Source of the DNA: Verrucomicrobiaceae bacterium
Lineage (GTDB): Bacteria > Verrucomicrobiota > Verrucomicrobiia > Verrucomicrobiales > Akkermansiaceae
Direction of reading: 5' to 3'
NCBI GenBank assembly: GCA_027484055.1
Contig: JAIXQH010000042.1
Span: forward strand, 43,680 to 107,679
DNA: 64,000 nucleotides
The stretch's first letter is position 1; every line of letters starts with the position of its first letter. A program made the translations under genes and the position numbers. Below, piece by piece: positions 1 through 8,974 of the stretch. The notes beneath the pieces were generated by a model. It was not told the origin of the DNA. It made no database searches and saw only the letters and a program-made list of their open reading frames with translations.

Positions 1-1
1 T

Positions 2-241
2 GCGGTCACCGTCACCGAGCAAGACGAACTCATGCTCATGACCTCGAGCGGCCAAAGCATCCGCATCCGTGCGGCAGAAGTCCGTGAAACAGGCCGGAAT
101 GCCCAAGGCGTTAAACTCCTCACGCTCAAGGGCTCGGAGAAACTTCAGGACATATCCATCGTTATCCCAGACGGCGACGACTCGACGAGCGCAGACGTAG
201 AAGCGAGCGACGACGAAGCCACACCGACCGACGAGGGCTGA
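2..241 (+). CDS. gyrA: DNA gyrase subunit A, C-terminal end (partial)
   Basis: Only the last 79 codons are inside the window; the gene enters from the left edge in frame 2. The residues match the last blade of the GyrA C-terminal DNA-wrapping beta-pinwheel, with the typical pattern LMLMTSSGQSIRI followed by GRNAQGVKLLTL (a GyrA-box-like turn). After the blade comes an acidic tail rich in D, E, S and T, ending in DEATPTDEG, as in many gyrases. GyrA is the breakage-reunion subunit of the ATP-dependent supercoiling enzyme. ParC is the alternative, but the pinwheel strand with GRNAQGV favours GyrA. It converges on lptB. Confidence 0.85.
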   Translation, partial: AVTVTEQDELMLMTSSGQSIRIRAAEVRETGRNAQGVKLLTLKGSEKLQDISIVIPDGDDSTSADVEASDDEATPTDEG

Positions 242-263
242 TCCCAGCACCCGCTAAACTGCT

Positions 264-291
264 GCGCCTCATGCTGAGAAGAGGGAGGCGC
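264..291. terminator. Inverted repeat between convergent gyrA and lptB
   Basis: A 7-bp perfect inverted repeat (GCGCCTC at 264-270, GAGGCGC at 285-291) with a 14-nt loop lies in the 54-bp gap between the two converging genes. The position suits a bidirectional terminator, but there is no T-run on either strand, so this is a weak call. Confidence 0.3.
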
Positions 292-295
292 GGCG

Positions 296-1072
296 TTACA
301 ATTTAAAGTCGTCGCCGAGGTAGTATTTCCGGGCGATTGGGTCGTTGACGAGTTCTTCAGAATCACCTTCGAGGATGACCCGTCCATCGTGAATGAGGAA
401 CGCGCGGTCGGTGATGCTCAAGGTCTCGCGGACAGAGTGGTCGGTGATGAGGATGGCAAGACCATCGCGATCCCGCAGGTCGCGGACGATGCGCTGGATG
501 TCCTCAACGGCGATGGGGTCGATGCCGGCGAAGGGCTCGTCGAGCATGAGGAGGGTGGGGTCTGAGCAAAGCGAGCGGGCGATGGCTAAGCGGCGCTTTT
601 CTCCTCCAGAAAGTGTGATGGCGAGGGACTTGGCCAGTTTGGTGATCCTGAATCGGGCCAACAGCTCATGGGCACGTTCGAGGCGGTCGGCGCGGTTGAG
701 GTGGGGGCGCGTTTCGAGGATGGCGAGCAGATTATCCAGAACAGAAAGTTTCCGGAAGGTGGATTCTTCTTGGGGCAAGTAGCCGAGGCCGAGCCGCGCC
801 CGGCGGTGCATGGGCATATGGGAGAGGTCGTGACCATTGAAACAGACACTCCCGCTATCGGCAGGGACGAGGCCGGCGATCATGTAGAAGGACGTGGTCT
901 TCCCTGCCCCATTGGGTCCTAGCAGGCCGACGATTTCACGAGGCTGGACGGTGATGGATACCCCATCTACGACGGCGCGGCCACCGTAGGTTTTCCGGAG
1001 TTCCTTGGCGTGGAGGACGGCTGTCTCGGTGTGGGAACAGGACGAGCCGGGCAGGTGCGAGATTTCGGACAT
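296..1072 (-). CDS. lptB: LPS export ABC transporter ATP-binding protein LptB
   Basis: This 258-residue cytoplasmic ATPase powers LPS extraction from the inner membrane with LptF/LptG. All nucleotide-binding motifs are intact: Walker A GPNGAGKTT (52-60), Q-loop Q101, signature LSGGEKRR (154-161), Walker B LLMLDEP (174-180) and switch H212. The insert YLPQEESTFRKLSVLDN and the C-terminal YYLGDDFKL are specific to LptB. The first roughly 17 residues are an extra N-terminal tail, so a start a little further inside is possible. It is the last gene of the minus-strand kdsA operon, 23 bp after the LptC/LptA-like gene. The lptF/lptG permease genes are not in the window. Confidence 0.95.
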   Translation of the reverse strand: MSEISHLPGSSCSHTETAVLHAKELRKTYGGRAVVDGVSITVQPREIVGLLGPNGAGKTTSFYMIAGLVPADSGSVCFNGHDLSHMPMHRRARLGLGYLPQEESTFRKLSVLDNLLAILETRPHLNRADRLERAHELLARFRITKLAKSLAITLSGGEKRRLAIARSLCSDPTLLMLDEPFAGIDPIAVEDIQRIVRDLRDRDGLAILITDHSVRETLSITDRAFLIHDGRVILEGDSEELVNDPIARKYYLGDDFKL

Positions 1073-1095
1073 GAAATGGGGAGGCTAGCGGCGTG

Positions 1096-2382
1096 TTAGG
1101 GCTTTTGCTTAATGTCGAGCACGGTTTCCCAGACGCCTTCGGTGACAACACTGAATGGCTTGAGAAAAATCCGGAGGTTCAAGTCCGGCTGCTTGGCACG
1201 CTGATACTGGTTTCCACGGACGATCCACGGGTAACCACCGCTGAGCGTGATTTGTTCGGCCTTGGCATTATAGGTGAAAATCGCGGCGCTGGCCTCGACG
1301 CGTTCCTGACCTTCACTGGCTTCTTTGACCACCCGGATTGCACCTGTCGCGACGATGCGCTCCACCCCGTCGAACCCACCGCCGAGACCGGTCTCTTTCT
1401 TGGGCTTGGGCGTCTTCTCAGCGTTCGGCTCTTCTGAAGACTTGGGGTCTTTGGTGACTGGGGCTTTCTTCGCGAGGAAGATTTTCAATTCATTGGCCCC
1501 AGAGAGGGTGAAGCGTGGATCCTTGACGGTGACGTTTTTTAAATAAACGAAGACGCCCTCGGCCGCATCGAAGTAAAATCCGCCGTCGCTGGTAATGATC
1601 GTGTCCGTCGGGCCAGGTTTTTTGTCGAGCGGCTTATCAGGTGCGGGGATGGTCGCTGCTGGCACGCCGGGTAGGCCTGCTTGGCGGAGCAAGTCGCTGG
1701 TCGCTTGATTGGCTTTTTCAGAAGCGGCAAGATCCGCCGCTAAGCTAGCCTTGGCAGCAGCAGCGGCCGTTGCCGCGACGGGAGCATGCGGCGCGGCATC
1801 CGCCTGGATCGCGGCGACTTCCTCTGAAGTCATCGGTGCCGGGGGGGCGGCGGTGAGTTGCTGAGCCAGAAGCGTCATGCCAAGAGCGGCCGTGGCTGGG
1901 AGCTTAGTGGAGGATGCTTTCATGGTCTTCTCGTTAGGATTTTGGCGGATGTGCGTATTGACGGGACCAAGGAGAAAGCCCTGGCGTTGCTCAAAGAAGT
2001 AGCGTAGCCCGGTGCCGCTAGAGGTCATCTGGTCGTATTGAATCTCCACGGGTTCGTCCGCACTGAGGAGTCCTTTCCCTCGGTCCATCAGCGCCTGGAC
2101 GAGATTCACGTGCCCGCGTGAACTTTGGTCTGGGTTGAAAAATTCGATGGATACCGCCTGAGCCGCGATCTGCTCTGGGGTGACGAGGGTCATGATTTTC
2201 GCCTTCAGCGCACTCACCAGACCTTTATTCTCATCATAGGCGGGAAAAATAACGTCCTTGAGCTCGCTCCCTGGAGGCAGCAGCGCGGTGGCTTGGAATT
2301 TACTCTTGGGAAGTTGCAGCGCGTCCTCCTCACCCGCAGCACAGGGCGATATGAGCGCAAAAATGGTGATAAAGCGACGCAA
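1096..2382 (-). CDS. Periplasmic LPS-transport protein, LptC-like plus LptA/OstA-like
   Basis: A 428-residue exported protein with a short hydrophobic signal (residues 1-16, ending PCAAG). Residues about 50-160 carry an LptC/OstA-like pattern (GHVNLVQALMDRGKGLLSAD, then a YFFEQRQGFLLGPV stretch). An alanine/proline-rich linker follows (about 165-255), then a second OstA-like region (about 265-425) with GGFYFDAAEGVFVYLKNV, RIVATGAIRVV and AEQITLSGGYP. It lies between kdsA (11 bp upstream) and lptB, which fits a periplasmic bridge that passes LPS to the outer membrane. LptA proteins are usually about 180 residues, so this is more than twice that; I read it as a two-module bridge. The double-module reading is inference from residue patterns. 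Confidence 0.75.
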   Translation of the reverse strand: MRRFITIFALISPCAAGEEDALQLPKSKFQATALLPPGSELKDVIFPAYDENKGLVSALKAKIMTLVTPEQIAAQAVSIEFFNPDQSSRGHVNLVQALMDRGKGLLSADEPVEIQYDQMTSSGTGLRYFFEQRQGFLLGPVNTHIRQNPNEKTMKASSTKLPATAALGMTLLAQQLTAAPPAPMTSEEVAAIQADAAPHAPVAATAAAAAKASLAADLAASEKANQATSDLLRQAGLPGVPAATIPAPDKPLDKKPGPTDTIITSDGGFYFDAAEGVFVYLKNVTVKDPRFTLSGANELKIFLAKKAPVTKDPKSSEEPNAEKTPKPKKETGLGGGFDGVERIVATGAIRVVKEASEGQERVEASAAIFTYNAKAEQITLSGGYPWIVRGNQYQRAKQPDLNLRIFLKPFSVVTEGVWETVLDIKQKP

Positions 2383-2393
2383 GTGCTTGAGAA

Positions 2394-3215
2394 TTAGGAG
2401 TGCGAGGCGTGGTGAATGGAAATGAGTTTCACAAGGAGGTCTTCGATGAATTCCAAAGGAATTTGATTTGGGCCGTCGGACATCGCATTCAGCGGGTCTG
2501 AGTGCACTTCCATGAACAGGCCATCGAGGCCGGTCGCCACTGCCGCGCGGGCTAGGACGGGGGCGAGTTCACCATCACCACCCGTCGCGCCACCAAGTCC
2601 GCCGGGACGTTGCACGGAGTGAGTGGCATCAAAAATGACAGGAAGCCCTTCTTTCCGCATCCAGTAAAGCGAGCGCATGTCCACCACCAGATTGTTGTAA
2701 CCGAAGGTCGTGCCGCGCTCCGTGATGAGAAAATTCGTGCAGCCGAAGCCGCGCATTTTCCCGGCGATATTGACCGTGTCGAGTGGGGCAAGGAATTGGC
2801 CCTTTTTCACATTCACCGCGCGGCCGGTCTTGGCGGCCGCTTCGAGAAGGTCGGTCTGGCGGCAGAGGAAGGCCGGTATTTGAAGGAGATCGATGAATTC
2901 CGCAGCGATTTCTGCCTGCTCAGCGGTATGGATGTCGGTGGTGACGGGGACGCCCAGTTCTTTGCCGATTTCACCCAAAATACGGCAGCCCTCAAGCACG
3001 CCCGGCCCCCGAAATGCTCCGAGCGAGGTGCGGTTGGCCTTGTCGAAGGAGGCTTTAAAAATGAAATGAATCCCGGTGCGGTCTGCCACTTCCTTGAGCG
3101 AGCGCGCCATTTCCCAAGCAAAGGCCTCGCTCTCAAGCGCACAAGGCCCGAGGATAAAAAAGGGAACGGGTCCGCCGACGGGGACGTTGCCAATATGGAA
3201 GGGGTCGAAATTCAT
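2394..3215 (-). CDS. kdsA: 3-deoxy-8-phosphooctulonate synthase (Kdo-8-P synthase)
   Basis: Cytoplasmic enzyme that condenses PEP with arabinose 5-phosphate to Kdo-8-phosphate, the precursor of the LPS inner core. The 273 residues match the family length. Family motifs are visible: LGPCALES near the N-terminus, FKASFDKANRTS, GVPVTTDIH, the DLLQIPAFLCRQTDLL stretch, NVKKGQFLAP, and FDATHSVQRPGG towards the C-terminus. It starts at an ATG 5 bp after the DUF1844 gene and is followed 11 bp later by the LptC/LptA-like gene. Together with lptB it forms an LPS-biogenesis operon. Confidence 0.96.
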   Translation of the reverse strand: MNFDPFHIGNVPVGGPVPFFILGPCALESEAFAWEMARSLKEVADRTGIHFIFKASFDKANRTSLGAFRGPGVLEGCRILGEIGKELGVPVTTDIHTAEQAEIAAEFIDLLQIPAFLCRQTDLLEAAAKTGRAVNVKKGQFLAPLDTVNIAGKMRGFGCTNFLITERGTTFGYNNLVVDMRSLYWMRKEGLPVIFDATHSVQRPGGLGGATGGDGELAPVLARAAVATGLDGLFMEVHSDPLNAMSDGPNQIPLEFIEDLLVKLISIHHASHS

Positions 3216-3220
3216 AGGAT

Positions 3221-3493
3221 TCAGTGCGTGGAGGTAGAGGTGGCGACTTGCAGGAGTGGGCGGAGATTTCGCAGAGCGGTATGAAGGAGCTTATCTTCGG
3301 ATTCTGTCAGATTTCCATCAGTTTTAGAAACCAGCATTTCGAGCGAATCGATCACTGACTGCGCGGCACGGAGATTGACTTGCGTTTGTCCGGTCATGGG
3401 ATTGGGGATCTGACCGAGGAAAAGTCCGGCATTTTGAGCCTGCAGGATAATGAACTCGTTGAAACGGGGGTCGGCATCTGGCTCTCGGGGCAT
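3221..3493 (-). CDS. DUF1844 family protein
   Basis: A 90-residue soluble protein with the DUF1844 pattern: F..FI..LQ.QAG..LGQIPNP.TG.....L..A...ID.L..L..KT.GNLT..E...L...L..LR. The stretch AGLFLGQIPNP followed by LEMLVSKTDGNLTESEDKLL is diagnostic. The function of the family is unknown. It is the first gene of the kdsA-lptB operon, with 5 bp to kdsA. A promoter for the whole operon is expected between 3494 and 3650, where it diverges from the pseudokinase gene. Confidence 0.85.
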   Translation of the reverse strand: MPREPDADPRFNEFIILQAQNAGLFLGQIPNPMTGQTQVNLRAAQSVIDSLEMLVSKTDGNLTESEDKLLHTALRNLRPLLQVATSTSTH

Positions 3494-3650
3494 GAAGGAC
3501 AGTCCAAAGTCTCGTTCGATTTTACAAGAGGTAAGACACTAAATCAAAAATCAGCTCCGAGTCTACCCACCCTTAATCCTCCCGGCAAATTCTTGATTCT
3601 AGCCACATCCTAGCTTGGCGCAGCACCTTGCCCGTGGTAAATAACGCCAC

Positions 3651-5129
3651 GTGAACCGACGCTTTCAAATTGAAGACCTTATCGTTCAGGACTCCAGTGG
3701 GGTCGTGTTCCACGCCATCGATCAGGAAACGGGACTGCCCGCAGCGGTGCGTCGACTATTCCCCTTCGGCGTGAATGGCGGTGGCCTCGAGGCCGCTGAA
3801 CAAGAAGTTTACCAACTCGCGATCGACAAAATCTCTGAGGTGAAACACCCCGCATTGCGTGCGATCCTGCTCGGCGGTATCGATCCTGTCGATGGTCTCC
3901 CCTTCTTGGCCACCGAGTGGGTGGAAGGTGCTACACTTCAATCCTTCGTCGATAAAGAACCCCTATCCTCCGGCGAAGCGGTCTATCTCATCACCCAAGC
4001 CTTGGAGGTTTGTGGGCTGCTATCCCAAACACTTGGCCGCGAATCCGTCTGGGTGGAGACGGACTTGAGCACCATCGTCATCGGCGCTGCTGAAACAGGG
4101 CGGGGCTTTACCTTCTGGGTCTCACCGATGAAATGCATCGGTAAAAACGACGGCCAACGCGGCTTAGAACTGATCGTCACACTGGTCGAACACGTGCTAG
4201 GCTGGCGCGGTAAAGCGGTCTTGGATCAAGATGGCGGCGGCCTCGGGGCATGGCTTAAGTGGCTCCGCCTCACCGCCGCGAGCACCACCCTCGCTCAGGC
4301 ACGTGAAAAGCTCGCCGAATCGCTGAACGTCGCAGCCCCCTCACCGGTTCGCAGGGCGGTGCGCCAAGCCGAGCGATCCACGCCGCCTAAGAAATTGAAA
4401 AAAAAGTCCAATTTACCCGCCATCCTCGCGTCCATCACCGGTCTGGGTGTGCTGGCTCTCGGCGGCTTCGCCTTGATCAAGTGGAACGAATCCAAGCTCA
4501 GTAGCGAGTCCGTCGCGCTTGCTGCTACCGAAGCGCCAGCCACTGAAGAAAAACCCACCAAGAAGAAAAAATCCGCCCCAGTTGACCCAGAACCCGCCCC
4601 CAGCTCCGTGCCAGAGCCGGAACCCACACCCGAGCCGGAAGTGATTGTAAATAAAGAAGCTCCCCCGGAAGCACCCATTGTGCTCGGCGAGACCCCTGAG
4701 CAAAAAGCCTCCCGCCGCGCTGCAGAGTTTTTAGACATCTCCCATAAGGAATCGACCGCCAAAGAAACCAAAGCCGCCGAACAAAAAGCCGCCATGACCG
4801 AAAAGGGCGGCGTCTTCACCATCGCAGACTCCGAGCTTCTCGCCAGCCAAGACGGCACCGAGGTCTCACTCCAAGGCACGCTCTCGGAAATCGGTAAATC
4901 CACCTCGGGCAAGACACTCTACCTCCTCTTTTCTCAAAAAGCCGCCCGCAACGAAGCTCGCGGCTCCATCCTCATCAGCAGCGTCGGTGCCGATCTCAGC
5001 GAAGAAAGCCTCACACCACTGATCGGTAGAAATCTCAAGATCACCGGTAAAATCAAGGTGGACACCTTTCAAGGGATGAATCGCCCTTTGATCGTTATCG
5101 AAAAGCGCGCCTCCATCGAGCTGCAATGA
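3651..5129 (+). CDS. Membrane-anchored pseudokinase with periplasmic C-terminal domain
   Basis: A 492-residue protein from a GTG start. Residues about 1-235 look like a Ser/Thr-kinase fold: an N-lobe start (FQIEDLIVQDSSGVVFHAID), a hinge (FLATEWVEGATLQSFV) and a C-lobe helix, but there is no VAIK lysine, no HRD loop and no DFG; the region where they should be reads VWVETDLSTIVIG. This indicates a pseudokinase. A basic stretch (KKLKKKS) precedes one membrane helix (about 259-278), then an E/P/K-rich linker (about 290-350) and a C-terminal OB-like domain (about 390-490). The stop overlaps the start of the GTPase gene by 4 bp, so the two are probably made together. The role is unknown. Confidence 0.65.
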   Translation: MNRRFQIEDLIVQDSSGVVFHAIDQETGLPAAVRRLFPFGVNGGGLEAAEQEVYQLAIDKISEVKHPALRAILLGGIDPVDGLPFLATEWVEGATLQSFVDKEPLSSGEAVYLITQALEVCGLLSQTLGRESVWVETDLSTIVIGAAETGRGFTFWVSPMKCIGKNDGQRGLELIVTLVEHVLGWRGKAVLDQDGGGLGAWLKWLRLTAASTTLAQAREKLAESLNVAAPSPVRRAVRQAERSTPPKKLKKKSNLPAILASITGLGVLALGGFALIKWNESKLSSESVALAATEAPATEEKPTKKKKSAPVDPEPAPSSVPEPEPTPEPEVIVNKEAPPEAPIVLGETPEQKASRRAAEFLDISHKESTAKETKAAEQKAAMTEKGGVFTIADSELLASQDGTEVSLQGTLSEIGKSTSGKTLYLLFSQKAARNEARGSILISSVGADLSEESLTPLIGRNLKITGKIKVDTFQGMNRPLIVIEKRASIELQ

Positions 5130-6583
5130 GCACCGGTTCTGCGCGACCGGTCGTCCCCACCTTCGCCGTCGTCGGGCGAGTGAATATGGGGAAATCTGCC
5201 GTCATCGCGACCTTGCTGGAGATCGACGACAACGACCTGATCCGCATCAGCCCCACGCCCGGTGAGACCACCGCTTGCCAAGCTCATCCAGTGATCTTCG
5301 GCGGGCAAGAATGCCTACGCTTCATCGACACCCCTGGATTTTCCCGCCCCATCGAGGCCATGAGAGCGATCCAGGCACTCCACGGTGAAGGCACGCCCAG
5401 CCTCGCCACCTTGCGAACCTTTTGTGCCCAAGCCAGTGACGAATTCGGTGACGAAACACGCCTGCTCACCCCCCTCCTCGACGGTGCCGGCATCCTTTAC
5501 ATCGTCGATCCAGCCAAGCCACTGCGGGATGATTTCCTCGCGGAAATGGAAATCCTCCGTTGGACCGGTCGACCGCGCCTCGCCGTCCTGAATCGTAGAA
5601 ATGAATCACTTGGAAACGACGAAGATGCCTGGAGATCACATCTCGGTGCAGCCTTCAATCTCGTCCGTAGCTTCGACGCTCACCACGCCCGCTACGATGA
5701 ACGCCTACGCCTGCTGAAAGCGCTGCTAGAAATCGAAGAAACCCAGCGACCCAAGTTAGAAGAAACCATCCGCCTCCTCGAAGGCGAGTGGGAACGCCGT
5801 CGCGAAGAAACGGCAGAGATCATCATCACTTTCCTAGAATCCGCCTTCAGCCTCCGAGTCAGCGCGACCCTAGAAGAGCGAGATCTAAGTATCCCCGCGC
5901 GCCGCGAAAGGAAAACCACCGAACTCTCAAAACGCTACTTCGCCGCACTCTCCGACTTGGAACGCACCTGTTTCTCCCAGCTGCTCAACATTTACCGCCA
6001 TCACCTGCTCACCGCACAAACCCAGTTGGACAGCTTCCAAGAGATCGATCTCGAGAGCGGTGAAACTTGGACCAAGTGGGGACTTGGCCGGGGGCAGCTC
6101 GCCACCATTTCCGCCCTCCTTGGTGGCACCGCCGGATTGGCGGTGGATGCTGCGACTGGTGGACTCACTCATGGCGCAGGCAGCCTTTTTGGTGCCCTCA
6201 GCGGAGGCATCGCCGCGTGGTTCAAAGGTGGCAGCTTGCCCGACTTACGCATCTCGCTCAGAGGTGGGATGAAGCTGGCCACCGGGGAAGAAAAATCACT
6301 CGCACTCGGTCCCCCGAAAAACCCGAATTTCCCTTGGGTTTTACTCGACGGAGTCCTCACCCGCTACCAAGCCATCCTCGCCCGTGCCCACGGTCGCCGC
6401 GATGAAGCGACACTCCACGGTCTCGCCGCAGGGTTCACCCGGGACTTCTCCGCCGAGCAGCGCAGCCTGCTTGGAAAATGGTTCAGCACCTGCCTCAAGG
6501 GCAGCCCCAACCGAGGATTAGAGCCCGAGGTTTACACCACCCTCATCCGCGTTTTGAAAGATGTGAATGAGCGCGCCCCATAA
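5126..6583 (+). CDS. GTPase with DUF3482-like C-terminal region
   Basis: A 485-residue protein. The N-terminal 190 residues are a TRAFAC-class G domain: P-loop GRVNMGKS (17-24), a G2 region TPGETT, and G3 FIDTPGFS. The G4 position reads LNRRNES instead of NKxD, as in related DUF3482 proteins that recognise guanine poorly. A long charged helical region (about 205-300) follows, then a glycine/alanine-rich hydrophobic hairpin (about 325-365, ISALLGGTAGLAVDAATGG) that could dip into a membrane, and a C-terminal helical domain. It overlaps the pseudokinase gene by 4 bp (ATGA). The specific function is unknown; membrane remodelling or an envelope role is speculation. Confidence 0.75.
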   Translation: MSTGSARPVVPTFAVVGRVNMGKSAVIATLLEIDDNDLIRISPTPGETTACQAHPVIFGGQECLRFIDTPGFSRPIEAMRAIQALHGEGTPSLATLRTFCAQASDEFGDETRLLTPLLDGAGILYIVDPAKPLRDDFLAEMEILRWTGRPRLAVLNRRNESLGNDEDAWRSHLGAAFNLVRSFDAHHARYDERLRLLKALLEIEETQRPKLEETIRLLEGEWERRREETAEIIITFLESAFSLRVSATLEERDLSIPARRERKTTELSKRYFAALSDLERTCFSQLLNIYRHHLLTAQTQLDSFQEIDLESGETWTKWGLGRGQLATISALLGGTAGLAVDAATGGLTHGAGSLFGALSGGIAAWFKGGSLPDLRISLRGGMKLATGEEKSLALGPPKNPNFPWVLLDGVLTRYQAILARAHGRRDEATLHGLAAGFTRDFSAEQRSLLGKWFSTCLKGSPNRGLEPEVYTTLIRVLKDVNERAP

Positions 6584-6757
6584 ACTGAAGTCAGAAGCAG
6601 CACTCCGACTTGCGGGTGAGTCAGCCGTAAAAAGCCGTTTATTTGCTCCGTCAATTGTAATTCACAAAAAAAGTCACACTTGTAAAAAACGGAGTTCTTG
6701 GCCTGTAGTCTGCCCTTCAACGCTCCTTCACGGTTCCTGAACCGCACCCCTGCAAGC

Positions 6758-8974
6758 ATGGCCTCCGATCTCGACACGCACTCTTCAAATCATCCATTTT
6801 CTGCCGCGATAAGCCGAGATGCCGAGGCGCTCCTCTGTCTAGCAGATGCACTGGACCTCAGAGTCAACAGCACATTTGCCCAGCGAGCTGCCAAACAAGC
6901 GGCAGATTCATACCCAGAAGATGCACTAGAACGACTGGCGTCCGCCGCAGAAGTCGTCGGCATCCGGCTCAATGTGTTTCGGCAGGCTCTCGGGGATGCA
7001 CTGTGGATGGCGCGAAATGACCAGCCGCTTGTCATCTGGCAGGCTGATCCCGGCTGCTGGCTGCTTGTCCGGCGCTGCGGATTTTTCCGGGCGCATCTAT
7101 CAGTCCCGGATCTGGGAAATGAATCAGAAGTCATCTCTCGGCGAGACTTGGTCAAGCGCTTGGGCTTGGCAAATTTAAATGAAGTCGTCGATCTCGCAGT
7201 CGCAGCGCCAGAGCGACATGCGGAGGGGATCCGCGGAAATGACGAGCAGCAAGCACCAGCCTTGTTGCCTGTCTATCACCTGCATGACGTGGCAGATGAC
7301 CACCATCATGCTCACATTTCCCCGATTAAGCGCTTCTTCGGCTTGCTCCAGCCGGAGATGAAGGACGTCCGGACGCTATTGCTTTTCAGCGTCATAACCA
7401 GTCTGCTCTATCTGGCAGCTCCCTTGGCGGTGAGCGCCTTGGTGAGTAATTTAGCATTCGGCACCCAGAGCGCCCCGTTCCAACAAGCGCTGCTCGTCAT
7501 CGCTCTAGCACTGTTTACCTTCCTCTTTCTTTCCGGGGTCATCCGGGGTTTGCAATACTATATCGCGGAAGTCATCCAGCGGCGGATGTTCGTCCGCTTG
7601 TCGGCAGACATGGCCTACCGACTGCCGCGGGTGAAGGCGGACTCGCTGGATGGCATCCATGCTCCTGAGATGGTCAATCGCTTTTTGGACGTGGTGACCG
7701 TGCAGAAAGGCACTTCATTACTCATGTTGGAAGGCTTCAACGTGGTGCTGGGGAGTGGTGTCGGGCTCATCGTCTTGGGCTTCTACCACCCTTTCCTGCT
7801 CGCCTTCACCGTGGGCTTGGTGCTGGCGCTGGCCTTCATCATCTTCGTTCTGGGACGGGGTGCGGTGGCTACAAGTATTCAAGAGTCGATTTGTAAATAC
7901 GACATGGTCAACTGGCTAGAAGAGCTGGCCCGGTATCCTCGACTTTTCAAAGGGCGCGGAGGCTATGAAATGGCTACGGTGCGAGCGGATGAATTGGCCA
8001 GAGCTTTCCTACGCGCACGGAGCAGCCATTTCCGAATCCTCTTCGGCCAAATCAGCGGACTGATCTTGCTGGAAGTGGTGGCGAGCTCAGCTCTGTTGAT
8101 GGTGGGTGGCTGGTTAGTACTACAAGCCCAGTTGACACTAGGGCAACTGGTGGCCAGTGAGCTGATCGTCAGCTCGATCGTGGTTTCGCTCGCGAAGTTG
8201 GCGAAGAAGTTTGAAGCATGGTACGACATGCTCGCGGCGGTTGATAAGCTGGGCCACTTGGTCGATTTACAAATCGAAACAGAAGATGGAGATTTCCCAC
8301 AAGTGCTCTCAGGTGGCTTGGAAGTATCAGTCGAGAATGTCAGTTTCGCTTACCCGGGTGGGCGGGAAATTCTCAGTGATGTGACTTTCATGGTCGCTTC
8401 AGGAGGGCGTGTGGCGCTGACGGGGTCGCAGGGGAGTGGGTGCAGTACCTTGCTGGATTTATTGCTCGCGTTGCGCTTTCCGACAGGCGGCCACATCGCA
8501 ATCAACGGCTTAGATGTCAGATCCTGGTATTTGGAACAACTTCGCAACCATGTCATGCTGATCCGGTCCCTCGACATCGTCAACGGCACCATCGCCGAGA
8601 ACGTCAGGCTCGGGCGGCCAGAAGTCGGGTTGGATACCGTTCAGAAAGTGCTGAAAGCGGTGGGCTTGGCGGAGGATATCCTCGTCTTGCCAGCGGGTGT
8701 GCAGACGCAGTTGGTAACGGGTGGTTTGACACTATCCTCACGGCAACGCACTCGCCTGTTGCTCGCGCGGGCTCTGGCGCTGCAACCCAAGTTGCTGCTG
8801 CTAGACGATATTTTCGATGGAATGGACACCGCAAGCATGACCGAACTCACCGCCGTGATTCTGTCTCCCGAACTGCCGTGGACCGTGATCATCGGCACCC
8901 GTGATCCCCTCGTCGCTGCCAAATGTGGCCAGCAGGTGTCACTCGATCAATCTCTCACTTCTTCTGCCTCATGA
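6758..8974 (+). CDS. HlyB-like ABC transporter subunit with degenerate ATPase domain
   Basis: A 738-residue type I secretion-like ABC half-transporter. Residues about 1-190 replace the C39 peptidase domain and show no catalytic Cys/His pair; about 205-480 form the membrane domain (LLLFSVITSLLYLAAPLAVS and further helices); about 520-735 form the nucleotide-binding domain. Every catalytic motif is altered: Walker A is GSQGSGCS (Lys replaced by Cys, near 562), the Q-loop position reads MLIRSLD, the signature is LSSRQ, Walker B ends LLLLDD (Glu to Asp, near 684) and the switch His is Thr (IIGTRD, near 714). The start at ATG 6758 is preferred; a TTG at 6698 adds 20 residues. It overlaps the HlyD-like gene by 4 bp. 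Confidence 0.8.
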   Translation: MASDLDTHSSNHPFSAAISRDAEALLCLADALDLRVNSTFAQRAAKQAADSYPEDALERLASAAEVVGIRLNVFRQALGDALWMARNDQPLVIWQADPGCWLLVRRCGFFRAHLSVPDLGNESEVISRRDLVKRLGLANLNEVVDLAVAAPERHAEGIRGNDEQQAPALLPVYHLHDVADDHHHAHISPIKRFFGLLQPEMKDVRTLLLFSVITSLLYLAAPLAVSALVSNLAFGTQSAPFQQALLVIALALFTFLFLSGVIRGLQYYIAEVIQRRMFVRLSADMAYRLPRVKADSLDGIHAPEMVNRFLDVVTVQKGTSLLMLEGFNVVLGSGVGLIVLGFYHPFLLAFTVGLVLALAFIIFVLGRGAVATSIQESICKYDMVNWLEELARYPRLFKGRGGYEMATVRADELARAFLRARSSHFRILFGQISGLILLEVVASSALLMVGGWLVLQAQLTLGQLVASELIVSSIVVSLAKLAKKFEAWYDMLAAVDKLGHLVDLQIETEDGDFPQVLSGGLEVSVENVSFAYPGGREILSDVTFMVASGGRVALTGSQGSGCSTLLDLLLALRFPTGGHIAINGLDVRSWYLEQLRNHVMLIRSLDIVNGTIAENVRLGRPEVGLDTVQKVLKAVGLAEDILVLPAGVQTQLVTGGLTLSSRQRTRLLLARALALQPKLLLLDDIFDGMDTASMTELTAVILSPELPWTVIIGTRDPLVAAKCGQQVSLDQSLTSSAS

